DNA from: Kordia antarctica
GTDB lineage: Bacteria; Bacteroidota; Bacteroidia; Flavobacteriales; Flavobacteriaceae
Length of the DNA stretch: 64,000 nucleotides
Direction of reading: 5' to 3'
Assembly: GCF_009901525.1 (NCBI RefSeq)
Contig: NZ_CP019288.1
Coordinates: 5,299,501 to 5,363,500, forward strand
The translations under genes were made by a program, and so were the position numbers. Under the pieces are notes generated by a model. That model was not told the origin of the DNA, did no database searches, and saw nothing but the letters and a program-made list of their open reading frames with translations. Below, piece by piece: positions 8,781 through 15,364 of the stretch (the stretch's first letter is position 1; every line of letters starts with the position of its first letter).

Positions 8781-9734
8781 ATGGAATATTTAGATTTTGA
8801 GCTACCTATAAAAGAATTAGAAGAACAACTGACAAAGTGTGTTGCTATTGGTCATGAAAGTGATATTGATGTAACAGAAACATGTCAGCAAATCCAGAAA
8901 AAATTAGCAGTTACTAAGAAAGATATCTACAAAAACCTATCTGCTTGGCAACGTGTGCAACTATCGCGTCATCCAAACAGACCATATACATTAGATTACA
9001 TCAATGCGTTATGCGGCGAGACGTTCTTAGAAATGCATGGCGATCGGAATGTAAAAGACGACAAAGCTATGATTGGTGGACTTGGTAAAATCGGCGATCA
9101 ATCATATATGTTTATTGGTCAACAAAAAGGATACAATACTAAAACACGACAATACCGTAACTTCGGAATGGCAAATCCAGAAGGATATCGCAAAGCATTG
9201 CGCTTAATGAAATCTGCTGAAAAATTTGGAATTCCTGTGGTAACGTTAATTGACACTCCAGGAGCATATCCTGGATTGGAAGCGGAAGAACGCGGACAAG
9301 GAGAAGCAATTGCTAGAAACATTCTTGAAATGACACGTTTAAAAGTGCCAATTATCGCCGTAATTATTGGTGAAGGCGCTTCTGGTGGAGCTTTAGGAAT
9401 TGGTGTTGGAGACAGAGTTTTAATGCTCGAAAACGCTTGGTATTCTGTAATATCTCCTGAAAACTGTTCGTCTATCTTATGGCGTAGTTGGGAACACAAG
9501 GAAAAAGCAGCAGACGCACTAAAATTAACGGCTACGGACGCAATGAAACTTAAAGTAATTGACGAAATAGTCAAAGAACCTCTTGGCGGCGCACATACTG
9601 ACAGAGAAGGAGCTTTTATAGCTGTCAGAGATGCCATTGTTGCAAATTATGACAAATTAAAAAACTTATCACAAGTAGATTTAGTGAGTTCGCGTATGGA
9701 CAAGTATTCTAAAATGGGCGAATTCAAAGGATAA
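8781..9734 (+). CDS. accA: Acetyl-CoA carboxylase carboxyltransferase subunit alpha
   Basis: From the ATG at 8781 the protein has 317 residues, the usual length. An upstream in-frame TTG at 8745 lies inside the -7 box and is rejected as the start. The protein begins [14 protein letters not shown] and carries the alpha-subunit motifs [23 protein letters not shown] and [12 protein letters not shown]. These form the carboxyl-transferase site that, with AccD, moves CO2 from biotin to acetyl-CoA in fatty acid synthesis. It has its own promoter and a strong terminator, so it is probably a single-gene unit. Confidence 0.96.
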   Translation: MEYLDFELPIKELEEQLTKCVAIGHESDIDVTETCQQIQKKLAVTKKDIYKNLSAWQRVQLSRHPNRPYTLDYINALCGETFLEMHGDRNVKDDKAMIGGLGKIGDQSYMFIGQQKGYNTKTRQYRNFGMANPEGYRKALRLMKSAEKFGIPVVTLIDTPGAYPGLEAEERGQGEAIARNILEMTRLKVPIIAVIIGEGASGGALGIGVGDRVLMLENAWYSVISPENCSSILWRSWEHKEKAADALKLTATDAMKLKVIDEIVKEPLGGAHTDREGAFIAVRDAIVANYDKLKNLSQVDLVSSRMDKYSKMGEFKG

Positions 9735-9760
9735 ACCTATACTACATAAGGAAATATAAA

Positions 9761-9790
9761 AATCCGAAGCACACGCTTCGGATTTTTTTT
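9761..9790 (+). terminator. Rho-independent terminator of accA
   Basis: An 11-bp perfect stem (AAATCCGAAGC with GCTTCGGATTT, 9761-9771 and 9776-9786) has an ACAC loop and is followed by a run of T. Confidence 0.9.
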
Positions 9791-9892
9791 CTGCTTATCA
9801 ACAAAAAATCGTAACTTATTAACAATCGTACGTTAACGCTTCAAACGTTAATTTAACTCTTAAAAGTAAAAGTAATACCTACTTTCGCACTC

Positions 9893-11437
9893 ATGGAAAA
9901 TGTCAACCCTAAGCAATCATATAAAACCGATAAAAGTAACCTAATAAGTCTTGAGAAAGGTAAATTACCGCCACAAGCCGTCGATTTAGAAGAAGTTGTA
10001 CTTGGTGCAATGATGATTGATAAAAAAGGTGTGGATGAGGTTATTGATATTTTAAGTCCAGAAGCATTCTACAAACAAGCCAATAAACTCGTTTTTGAAG
10101 CGATCTTTCAATTATTCGAAAACTCAGAACCAATTGACTTATTAACAGTATCATCACAACTCCGTAAAAACGCAAATTTAGATAAAGTTGGTGGCGATTT
10201 TTATTTAATTTCGCTTACGCAGAAAGTGTCATCTTCGGCGCACATTGAATTTCACGCACGTATCATCTTGCAGAAATTCATTCAGCGTAGCTTAATTAAA
10301 ATCTCCAATGAAATTATTGAAGATGCTTATGATGAAACTACTGATGTTTTCTCACTATTAGACAAAGCAGAATCACGTTTATACGAAGTAACGCAAGGAA
10401 ACATTAAAAAATCTTCTGAAACGGCACAAAGTTTAGTAATTCAAGCAAAGAAAAAAATTGAAGAAATTTCCAATAAAGATGGTTTAAGTGGTGTTCCTAC
10501 TGGTTTTCATAAATTAGATAAATTAACTTCTGGATGGCAACCGAGTGATTTAATTATCATCGCAGCTCGTCCAGGTATGGGAAAAACGGCATTAACCTTG
10601 TCGATGGCAAGAAATATTGCCGTTGATCAAAATATTCCTGTTGCTTTCTTCTCTCTGGAGATGGCTTCTGTTCAGTTAATAACACGTTTAATTTCCTCAG
10701 AAACAGGATTGTCTTCTGAAAAATTACGTACAGGGAAATTAGCAAAACACGAATGGGAACAATTAAACGTAAAAGTAAAAGGACTTGAAAAAGCACCTTT
10801 ATTTATTGATGATACACCTTCGCTTTCCATCTTTGATTTACGTGCAAAAGCGCGTCGTTTGGCATCGCAACACGGAATCAAAATGATTATGATTGATTAT
10901 TTACAGTTAATGACGGCTGGAGGAAGTCAAAAAGGAGGAAACCGTGAACAGGAAATCTCAACCATTTCGCGAAACCTTAAAGCATTAGCAAAAGAATTAG
11001 CGATTCCTGTAATTGCATTATCGCAGTTATCACGTGCGGTAGAAACGCGTGGAGGAAGCAAAAGACCGTTACTTTCAGATTTACGTGAATCGGGAGCAAT
11101 TGAGCAAGATGCGGATATTGTATCCTTTATTTATCGTCCAGAATATTATAAAATTGACGAATGGGATGATGATGAACGTTCGCCAACTGATGGACAAGCA
11201 GAATTAATTGTGGCAAAACACAGAAATGGTGGTTTGGATAATATTCGATTAAAATTTATTGGACATTTAGGGAAGTTTGACAACTTAGAAACTTTTGATT
11301 CACCATTTGAATTTCAATCAAAATTAAATGATGCTGCAAATGATGACACCTTACGAACCGATAATTTGCCAAGTGCGGACGAAGCGTTCGGAAGTTCTAT
11401 GAATGACGATTTTGATGATAATGAAGTTCCGTTTTAA
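9893..11437 (+). CDS. dnaB: Replicative DNA helicase
   Basis: The 514-residue protein has the DnaB layout. An N-terminal helical domain (PPQAVDLEEVVLGAMM) binds primase. A linker follows, then a RecA-like motor with Walker A ARPGMGKTA (about residue 227), Walker B MIMIDYLQLM, and the DnaB signature around SQLSRAVETR and LSDLRESGAIEQDAD. It unwinds DNA at the chromosomal fork. The acidic C-terminus (DDFDDNEVPF) resembles the SSB-type tails common in flavobacterial replication proteins. It stands alone between a terminator and a long intergenic region. No intein is present. Confidence 0.97.
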   Translation: MENVNPKQSYKTDKSNLISLEKGKLPPQAVDLEEVVLGAMMIDKKGVDEVIDILSPEAFYKQANKLVFEAIFQLFENSEPIDLLTVSSQLRKNANLDKVGGDFYLISLTQKVSSSAHIEFHARIILQKFIQRSLIKISNEIIEDAYDETTDVFSLLDKAESRLYEVTQGNIKKSSETAQSLVIQAKKKIEEISNKDGLSGVPTGFHKLDKLTSGWQPSDLIIIAARPGMGKTALTLSMARNIAVDQNIPVAFFSLEMASVQLITRLISSETGLSSEKLRTGKLAKHEWEQLNVKVKGLEKAPLFIDDTPSLSIFDLRAKARRLASQHGIKMIMIDYLQLMTAGGSQKGGNREQEISTISRNLKALAKELAIPVIALSQLSRAVETRGGSKRPLLSDLRESGAIEQDADIVSFIYRPEYYKIDEWDDDERSPTDGQAELIVAKHRNGGLDNIRLKFIGHLGKFDNLETFDSPFEFQSKLNDAANDDTLRTDNLPSADEAFGSSMNDDFDDNEVPF

Positions 11438-11745
11438 ATCGTAAAAATTACAATAAGCTTTTTTTGTATATCCGTTTTCTATCATTTAAACGCTCGTCAC
11501 CTTGAACTTGATTCAAGGTCTCATTATTGTATTTTTGATTTATAACCATATGTGATTCTGAATCAAGTTCAGAATGACGGACTTATTACCTTTATGACCT
11601 TTGCGGATATGCAAAAACTTCTTGAATCAAAAGGGAATTTCAAAAAAATACTTAATTATTCTTAACAAATTTTTATAGCAAGCGAACTTCAATTAGGTAC
11701 AATTTTTGTGTATCTTTCGATAGTTATTCATAAAAATAAATTCCT
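11438..11745. other. Intergenic region holding a paired-hairpin repeat
   Basis: No gene is seen. The stretch contains the inverted repeat pair at 11495-11579. Beyond it is an AT-rich segment leading to the next gene, with a weak box TATCTTTC near 11711. Confidence 0.5.
11495..11579. repeat. REP/MITE-like element: two inverted 30-nt arms, each a hairpin
   Basis: The arms 11495-11524 and 11550-11579 are inverted copies matching at 23 of 30 positions. Each arm folds alone: CCTTGAA-cttga-TTCAAGG (11500-11518) and TTCTGAA-tcaag-TTCAGAA (11556-11574). Six of the seven differences fall as pairs inside these stems and keep them base-paired. Confidence 0.65.
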
Positions 11746-13008
11746 TTGAAACTGAAAAGCATACTTACACTATTCATACTCTTTATTTCCATCAGCGTTC
11801 ACGCGTCTTATATTTTAATTCCGATGGATTCAGACTCACAAAAAGATCACTTAAAAGCCTACGGAATTACCTATTGGTCGCTTGAAAAAAAGATCAAAGT
11901 AAAATGGTTGCTCAATTATCGTGGCGGTTCTTTTTTATTGCCAGCAATTGATGCCATTGAAAAAGAATGTAAAATTCGTGGTGTTTCTTATGAAATCATG
12001 TCAGATGCAAAAACCAACGCCATGTTGGAAGAAATTGCGAGTCCAAGTAAAAATCAAGAAGCTGTAATCTTAGAAAGAGCGCCAAAAGTTGCTGTATATT
12101 CTCCGAAAGGAAATGTGCCTTGGGACGATGCGGTTACAATGGTTTTGACGTATGCGGAAATTCCGTATGAAGTTGTGTATGACGAAGAAGTATTAGCAGA
12201 TGATTTAATTAAATACGATTGGTTGCACTTGCATCATGAAGATTTTACAGGACAATATGGTAAATTTTACGGAATGTATCGTTCGGCACCTTGGTACATT
12301 CGCGAGAAGCAAGACGCAGAAGCATTGGCAAAAAAGTTGGGCTACAGTAAAGTTTCAGAAGAAAAACGCGATGTTGCATTAAAAATTCGTGATTATGTAA
12401 TTGGTGGCGGATTTATCTTTGCAATGTGCAGTGCTACGGATAGTTTTGATATTGCGCTTGCCGCAGAAGGTGTAGATATTTGCGAGCCAATGTTTGATGG
12501 CGATGTTTCGGATAGAAATTATCAAAGTAAAATTGATTATTCTAAAACATTTGCGTTTACAGATTTCGAATTAGAAAGAAGTCCAACAAAATATGAGTTT
12601 TCTTCCATTGATATGACAGCCAAAAGAAGAATTGCGAAAGAAGCAGATTATTTTACATTAATGGACTTTTCGGCAAAATGGGATCCAATTCCAACGATGT
12701 TATGTCAAAATCACACTGCTTTGGTAAAAGCATTCATGGGACAAACCACCAGTTTTGATCGTTCTCAAATAAAACCATCAGTTTTAATATTAGGAGAAAA
12801 CAGAACAAACGGCGAAGGTCGATATATTCACGGAATCAAAGGAAAAGGATTTTTTACTTTTTACGGCGGACACGATCCTGAAGATTATCAACACAGAGTT
12901 GGCGATCCAAAAACGGAATTGGAATTACATCCAAATTCTCCTGGGTATCGATTAATTCTGAACAATATTTTATTTCCAGCAGCTAAAAAGAAGAAGCAAA
13001 AAACTTGA
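11746..13008 (+). CDS. Secreted protein of a Bacteroidota family often labelled 'asparagine synthetase B'
   Basis: The 420-residue protein begins with a signal peptide (SILTLFILFISISVHA, then SYILIPMDSDSQ). From memory, close relatives are widely labelled asparagine synthetase B, but no N-terminal Cys nucleophile or ATP-pyrophosphatase motif is visible. It does show a glutamine-amidotransferase-like stretch, GGGFIFAMCSATDSFD (about residues 220-235), with a Cys in a nucleophile-elbow-like position and the sequence LHLHHEDF earlier. The true function is unknown, perhaps a periplasmic hydrolase or binding protein. The start is a TTG at 11746, because no ATG precedes the signal peptide. The basic tail ends KKKKQKT. 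Confidence 0.6.
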   Translation: MKLKSILTLFILFISISVHASYILIPMDSDSQKDHLKAYGITYWSLEKKIKVKWLLNYRGGSFLLPAIDAIEKECKIRGVSYEIMSDAKTNAMLEEIASPSKNQEAVILERAPKVAVYSPKGNVPWDDAVTMVLTYAEIPYEVVYDEEVLADDLIKYDWLHLHHEDFTGQYGKFYGMYRSAPWYIREKQDAEALAKKLGYSKVSEEKRDVALKIRDYVIGGGFIFAMCSATDSFDIALAAEGVDICEPMFDGDVSDRNYQSKIDYSKTFAFTDFELERSPTKYEFSSIDMTAKRRIAKEADYFTLMDFSAKWDPIPTMLCQNHTALVKAFMGQTTSFDRSQIKPSVLILGENRTNGEGRYIHGIKGKGFFTFYGGHDPEDYQHRVGDPKTELELHPNSPGYRLILNNILFPAAKKKKQKT

Positions 13009-13184
13009 TTTTTTTTTGGTTTATATGTTTAATAGTTTCACAAATTGTTACATTGAGTGAATTTCTGCTAAAGAAATTACTATATAGAAGTAATCATGGC
13101 TCAATATTCATGAATTTCTACGGCATCATGAGTCTATATTTATTTCGTTATCTTGTATCATTACTAATTTTAAAATCATTTATT

Positions 13185-13280
13185 ATGTTAGAAAAATTTA
13201 AACAATTTGAAATTCAAAAGCCAACTTCTATTAATGGAGGCACTGCTACGGATGATTTATGGAAATGGCGAACTAACTAA
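13185..13280 (+). CDS. Double-glycine leader peptide, type A copy 1
   Basis: The 31-residue peptide starts MLEKFKQFEI, reaches a GG at residues 18-19 (SINGG) and ends in a 12-residue core, TATDDLWKWRTN. A hydrophobic helical leader ending in GG is the pattern cut by C39 peptidase-containing ABC exporters. A longer upstream in-frame extension exists, but the ATG at 13185 is chosen because the same start, leader and upstream stretch (ACTAATTT...TTTATT) recur at 14623. The core has no Cys and only two Thr, so it is an unlikely lanthipeptide and may be a signal. First gene of the peptide array. Confidence 0.7.
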   Translation: MLEKFKQFEIQKPTSINGGTATDDLWKWRTN

Positions 13281-13365
13281 CTATTTTACTAGCAAAATTA
13301 AGTCGATGTTGGTAGCTTCGCTTTTCTTTTGCACTTTATTTCCATAACTACTGTTTAAATGTTAA

Positions 13366-13410
13366 TTACGGTGTTACCGTAAGTGGTTAATTGGTTGTTT
13401 TTATAATTTG
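13366..13410 (+). promoter_or_regulatory. Palindrome and promoter of peptide gene 2 (copy 1)
   Basis: The 17-bp palindrome TTACGGT-gtt-ACCGTAA occupies 13366-13382. A -7-like TATAATTTG ends at 13410, 24 nt before the ATG. The palindrome centre falls near -42 relative to the inferred start of transcription, where an activator would sit. Confidence 0.65.
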
Positions 13411-13433
13411 GTTTCTAATCAAAACTTTATACC

Positions 13434-13610
13434 ATGAAAAAAAAGAATCTTAAATCTTTGAGACTTAAAAAATGTACTATTACTAAACTTGATAAAAGTT
13501 ATATAAATGGAGGAGGCTCTTGGGTTTGCTCATGGATTTGCACATTTGTCTGTTCCGATGGATGTGAACCTACTAATCCCAATCCCAATCCTAATAATAC
13601 AGAGAAGTAG
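13434..13610 (+). CDS. Lanthipeptide-type precursor with GG leader (type C)
   Basis: The 58-residue peptide has a basic leader, MKKKNLKSLRLKKCTITKL, of the kind found on class I lanthipeptide or 'natural product precursor' families of Bacteroidota. GGG at residues 26-28 is followed by a core with four Cys and several Ser/Thr (SWVCSWICTFVCSDGCEPT) and an Asn-Pro tail. The Cys and Ser/Thr are suited to thioether or disulfide crosslinks. No LanB/LanC, radical-SAM or C39 exporter gene is nearby, so the modifying enzymes must lie elsewhere or do not exist. It has its own palindrome, promoter and terminator. The final product is unknown. Confidence 0.75.
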   Translation: MKKKNLKSLRLKKCTITKLDKSYINGGGSWVCSWICTFVCSDGCEPTNPNPNPNNTEK

Positions 13611-13621
13611 GTTTAATTTAT

Positions 13622-13647
13622 AAGCGAACTTCGCTTCGCTTTTTTTT
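13622..13647 (+). terminator. Terminator of peptide gene 2
   Basis: AAGCGAA (13622-13628) pairs with TTCGCTT (13635-13641) and a T-run follows. Closely related stems end other genes of the array. Confidence 0.8.
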
Positions 13648-13682
13648 GCACTTTATTTCCATAACTACTGTTTTAATGTTAA

Positions 13683-13728
13683 TTAAGGTAAAACCGTAAT
13701 TGGTTCATAATTCGTTGTGCTATATTTT
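13683..13728 (+). promoter_or_regulatory. Palindrome and promoter of peptide gene 3 (copy 2)
   Basis: TTAAGGT-aaa-ACCGTAA (13683-13699) has one mismatch from the perfect palindrome. The -7-like TATATTTT (13721-13728) ends 24 nt before the ATG, exactly as in copies 1 and 4. Confidence 0.6.
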
Positions 13729-13751
13729 CTTCCTAATTAAAAATTCATATC

Positions 13752-13904
13752 ATGTTAAAAAACATTCTAAAACTCGAAGGAGTTCAATTATTGAGTAAAA
13801 AGGAGCAAATAGCATTGAAAGGTGGACACGATTGTCAATGTGATGGTCCTGACAATGAGTATCTATGGGAGACTCCTTGTAATGACACCTTAATTGGATG
13901 TTAA
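13752..13904 (+). CDS. Cys-containing GG-leader peptide (type B, copy 1)
   Basis: This 50-residue peptide has the leader MLKNILKLEGVQLLSKKEQI and GG at residues 24-25, then a 25-residue core (HDCQCDGPDNEYLWETPC and on to a terminal Cys) with four Cys. The leader matches the peptide at 15055 (MLKNILNIEGLKELNKKTQ) while the cores differ. Conserved leader with variable core is typical of bacteriocin or RiPP precursor families. The even number of Cys allows two disulfides or thioethers. It has its own palindrome, promoter and hairpin terminator. Confidence 0.72.
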   Translation: MLKNILKLEGVQLLSKKEQIALKGGHDCQCDGPDNEYLWETPCNDTLIGC

Positions 13905-13908
13905 CTTT

Positions 13909-13936
13909 AAAGCGAACTTCGGTTCGCTTTTCTTTT
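13909..13936 (+). terminator. Terminator of peptide gene 3
   Basis: AAAGCGAA (13909-13916) pairs with TTCGCTTT (13923-13930), followed by a T-rich stretch. Confidence 0.8.
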
Positions 13937-14014
13937 CCCCTTCTTTTTCATAACTACTGTTTAAATGTTTTCCCGCTTTTTTTATTGTTAGTAGGCTTAT
14001 CAATAAATTCGAAT

Positions 14015-14149
14015 ATGTCCGTACTGTTTTTTATTATTGGTGGCTCTATATTATTAATAGCTAAAGTGAATAGAAAAGATAAAGTCTTTATGGGTATACT
14101 TGGTATGCTTATAGTTATATTTTCTATCATTTCAATCTTTAAACCTTAA
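14015..14149 (+). CDS. Small membrane protein inside the peptide array
   Basis: From the ATG at 14015 this encodes 44 residues with two membrane helices, SVLFFIIGGSILLIA and GILGMLIVIFSIISI, joined by a basic turn, KVNRKDK. The frame is open further upstream; a TTG at 13985 would add part of a third hydrophobic segment. The region before about 13940 is the terminator of peptide gene 3, so a start there is unlikely. Small hydrophobic proteins next to bacteriocin-type genes often give immunity or assist export. That is a guess from position alone. Confidence 0.45.
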   Translation: MSVLFFIIGGSILLIAKVNRKDKVFMGILGMLIVIFSIISIFKP

Positions 14150-14216
14150 CTACAGTTTTATATTGGGTGTTTTCCCTCTTGTATTATATTCTTTTTTTTA
14201 ATCTCTTTGTACTATC

Positions 14217-14351
14217 ATGAGCAGATATAGAAAGAAATTATCAGATAGAGTTCTCAATGGGTATAGTCGCAAAACTTTGTTTTGGACATATTTCTTTATC
14301 ATAGGATTCATTGTTGCAATTATATTGACAGCTTATCTTTACAATTCATAA
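14217..14351 (+). CDS. Single-helix small membrane protein
   Basis: This 44-residue frame begins MSRYRKKLSDRVLNGYSRK, strongly basic, followed by one membrane helix (TLFWTYFFIIGFIVAIILTA) and a short tail, YLYNS. The positive-inside rule puts the basic end in the cytoplasm. It follows the 14015 gene by 67 nt. Together they are the only non-precursor candidates between the peptide genes, so an immunity or helper role is possible but unproven. The protein is not recognised. Confidence 0.45.
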   Translation: MSRYRKKLSDRVLNGYSRKTLFWTYFFIIGFIVAIILTAYLYNS

Positions 14352-14371
14352 TTCAATTGTCTAAACGTCAC

Positions 14372-14388
14372 TTACGGTCTTACCTAAG
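14372..14388 (+). promoter_or_regulatory. Orphan palindrome (copy 3)
   Basis: TTACGGT-ctt-ACCTAAG keeps the palindrome with one mismatch, and a TTATTTTTC box follows. At the place where other copies have an ATG the sequence reads TTTTAGAA, and no GG-peptide frame follows up to 14622. It looks like the remains of a further cassette. Confidence 0.5.
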
Positions 14389-14622
14389 GAGTACATACAT
14401 TATTTTTCTTAGTTAAAAAACACATTTTAGAATTTAAGCATTTTTAAAAATTTTTTTTGAATTTTGAATAAGATTTAGCGGATCACTTTTAGAGAAACAC
14501 ATCTGTCTAGAAATCAACAATCATTTTACTAGCATAAATCAGCCAATTTGGGGCAACTTCTGTTTTAAGTTAGTTGATTTATTGGTAGTTTTATTTTATT
14601 ACTAATTTAAAAATCATTTATT

Positions 14623-14718
14623 ATGTTAGAAAAATTTAAACAGTTTGAAATCTCAATACCAAATTCTATTAATGGAGGCACAGCCACGGATGATTTAGCG
14701 AAATGGCGAAAGAACTAA
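14623..14718 (+). CDS. Double-glycine leader peptide, type A copy 2
   Basis: The 31-residue peptide is nearly the same as the one at 13185: leader MLEKFKQFEI, SINGG at 15-19 and core TATDDLAKWRKN (TATDDLWKWRTN in copy 1). Two Trp/Ala and Thr/Lys exchanges lie in the core and several changes in the leader centre. Keeping TATDDL-KWR while the middle of the leader drifts suggests selection on the core. No palindrome precedes the type A genes; the shared upstream stretch ATTACTAATTT-AAAATCATTTATT takes its place. A UUCG hairpin follows. Confidence 0.7.
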   Translation: MLEKFKQFEISIPNSINGGTATDDLAKWRKN

Positions 14719-14733
14719 TTATTGTACTACTTC

Positions 14734-14757
14734 AAGAGGCTTCGGTCTCTTTTTTTA
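14734..14757 (+). terminator. UUCG-loop terminator after the second type A peptide
   Basis: AAGAGGC (14734-14740), loop TTCG, GTCTCTT (14745-14751) with one G-T pair, then T-rich sequence to 14757. Confidence 0.75.
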
Positions 14758-14828
14758 TAACTACTGTTTTGTTGGTGTATACTTATTTTACCAACGTGTT
14801 TCATTATTAATTTAAAAATCAATTTATT

Positions 14829-14930
14829 AAGTTAGAAAAATTAGAGAAATTTCAAATCGAGAATCCACAAGTTATTTATGGCGGAAGTGGAATTAGAAGA
14901 ATTGAACTTATAGGAGCTATATATCCCTAA
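14829..14930 (+). pseudogene. GG-leader peptide gene with lost start codon
   Basis: The frame reads LEKLEKFQIENPQVIYGG and then SGIRRIELIGAIYP, clearly a type A-like leader ending in GG. Where the two type A genes have TTTATTATG, this one has TTTATTAAG, so the ATG has become AAG. The only nearby substitute is an ATT at 14826, a poor start codon. The terminator is intact. The gene is either newly silenced or translated weakly from ATT. The core is hydrophobic and unlike the others. Confidence 0.55.
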
Positions 14931-14934
14931 GTTC

Positions 14935-14959
14935 AAGCGAACTTCTGTTCGCTTTTCTT
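14935..14959 (+). terminator. Terminator after the start-less peptide gene
   Basis: AAGCGAA (14935-14941) pairs with TTCGCTT (14948-14954), then a T-rich stretch. It has the same stem as the terminator at 13622. Confidence 0.75.
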
Positions 14960-14985
14960 CATAATTTCTAAAGTTTAAGTGTTAA

Positions 14986-15031
14986 TTACGGTAATACCGT
15001 AAGTATATTTCATCATTTTATAGTAAGTTTA
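14986..15031 (+). promoter_or_regulatory. Palindrome and promoter of peptide gene 15055 (copy 4)
   Basis: The perfect palindrome TTACGGT-aat-ACCGTAA lies at 14986-15002. The -7-like TAAGTTTA (15024-15031) ends 24 nt before the ATG, as in copies 1 and 2. Confidence 0.65.
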
Positions 15032-15054
15032 TTCTTTAACCAAAACTTTATATC

Positions 15055-15213
15055 ATGTTAAAAAACATTTTAAACATCGAAGGATTAAAAGAGTTAAACA
15101 AAAAAACTCAAACAACTATTGTTGGAGGTGTATGGCATTGCGGTCCTGATTGTGCTTGTCCAGAAGATTATACTTGTGTGGGTAGCTATTGTAGACTCTT
15201 TGTTCCAGAATGA
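15055..15213 (+). CDS. Cys-rich GG-leader peptide (type B, copy 2)
   Basis: This 52-residue peptide has the leader MLKNILNIEGLKELNKKTQ and GG at residues 24-25, then a 27-residue core with five Cys (VWHCGPDCACPEDYTCVGSY, then C and RLFVPE). The leader is shared with the peptide at 13752 but the core is not, apart from a similar C-GPD-C arrangement. An odd Cys number may mean one free thiol, dimerisation or a modified residue. A strong UUCG-loop terminator ends the unit and the array. The function is unknown; antimicrobial, signalling or redox roles are all possible. Confidence 0.72.
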   Translation: MLKNILNIEGLKELNKKTQTTIVGGVWHCGPDCACPEDYTCVGSYCRLFVPE

Positions 15214-15220
15214 ATTTAAT

Positions 15221-15246
15221 AAGCGATCTTCGGATCGCTTTTTTTG
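15221..15246 (+). terminator. UUCG-loop terminator ending the peptide array
   Basis: AAGCGATC (15221-15228), loop TTCG, GATCGCTT (15233-15240), then T-run. It is a perfect 8-bp stem. Confidence 0.9.
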
Positions 15247-15364
15247 GTATTGAATAAGCTTTTTAATTTTGGAAAGACCAAAATCTAAAAATATCTAATA
15301 TAGAACAAGGAATACTGAATGTAAAAGTTTATTTTCCTAATTCCTAATTCCTAACACCCAAAAC

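Noticed and set aside
9119-9637. Long minus-strand frame of 172 codons within accA
   Set aside because: It is the antisense shadow of a strongly conserved gene.
13005-13184. Upstream extension of the first peptide gene to 91 residues
   Set aside because: The extension is random-looking, and the second copy at 14623 shares sequence only from shortly before the inner ATG onwards.
13898-14014. Longer start for the 14015 membrane protein
   Set aside because: The added part covers the end of peptide gene 3 and its terminator hairpin.
13185-15246. CRISPR-like interpretation of the repeated elements
   Set aside because: The repeats are promoters, leaders and terminators at gene-sized distances, with no regular short spacers or cas genes.
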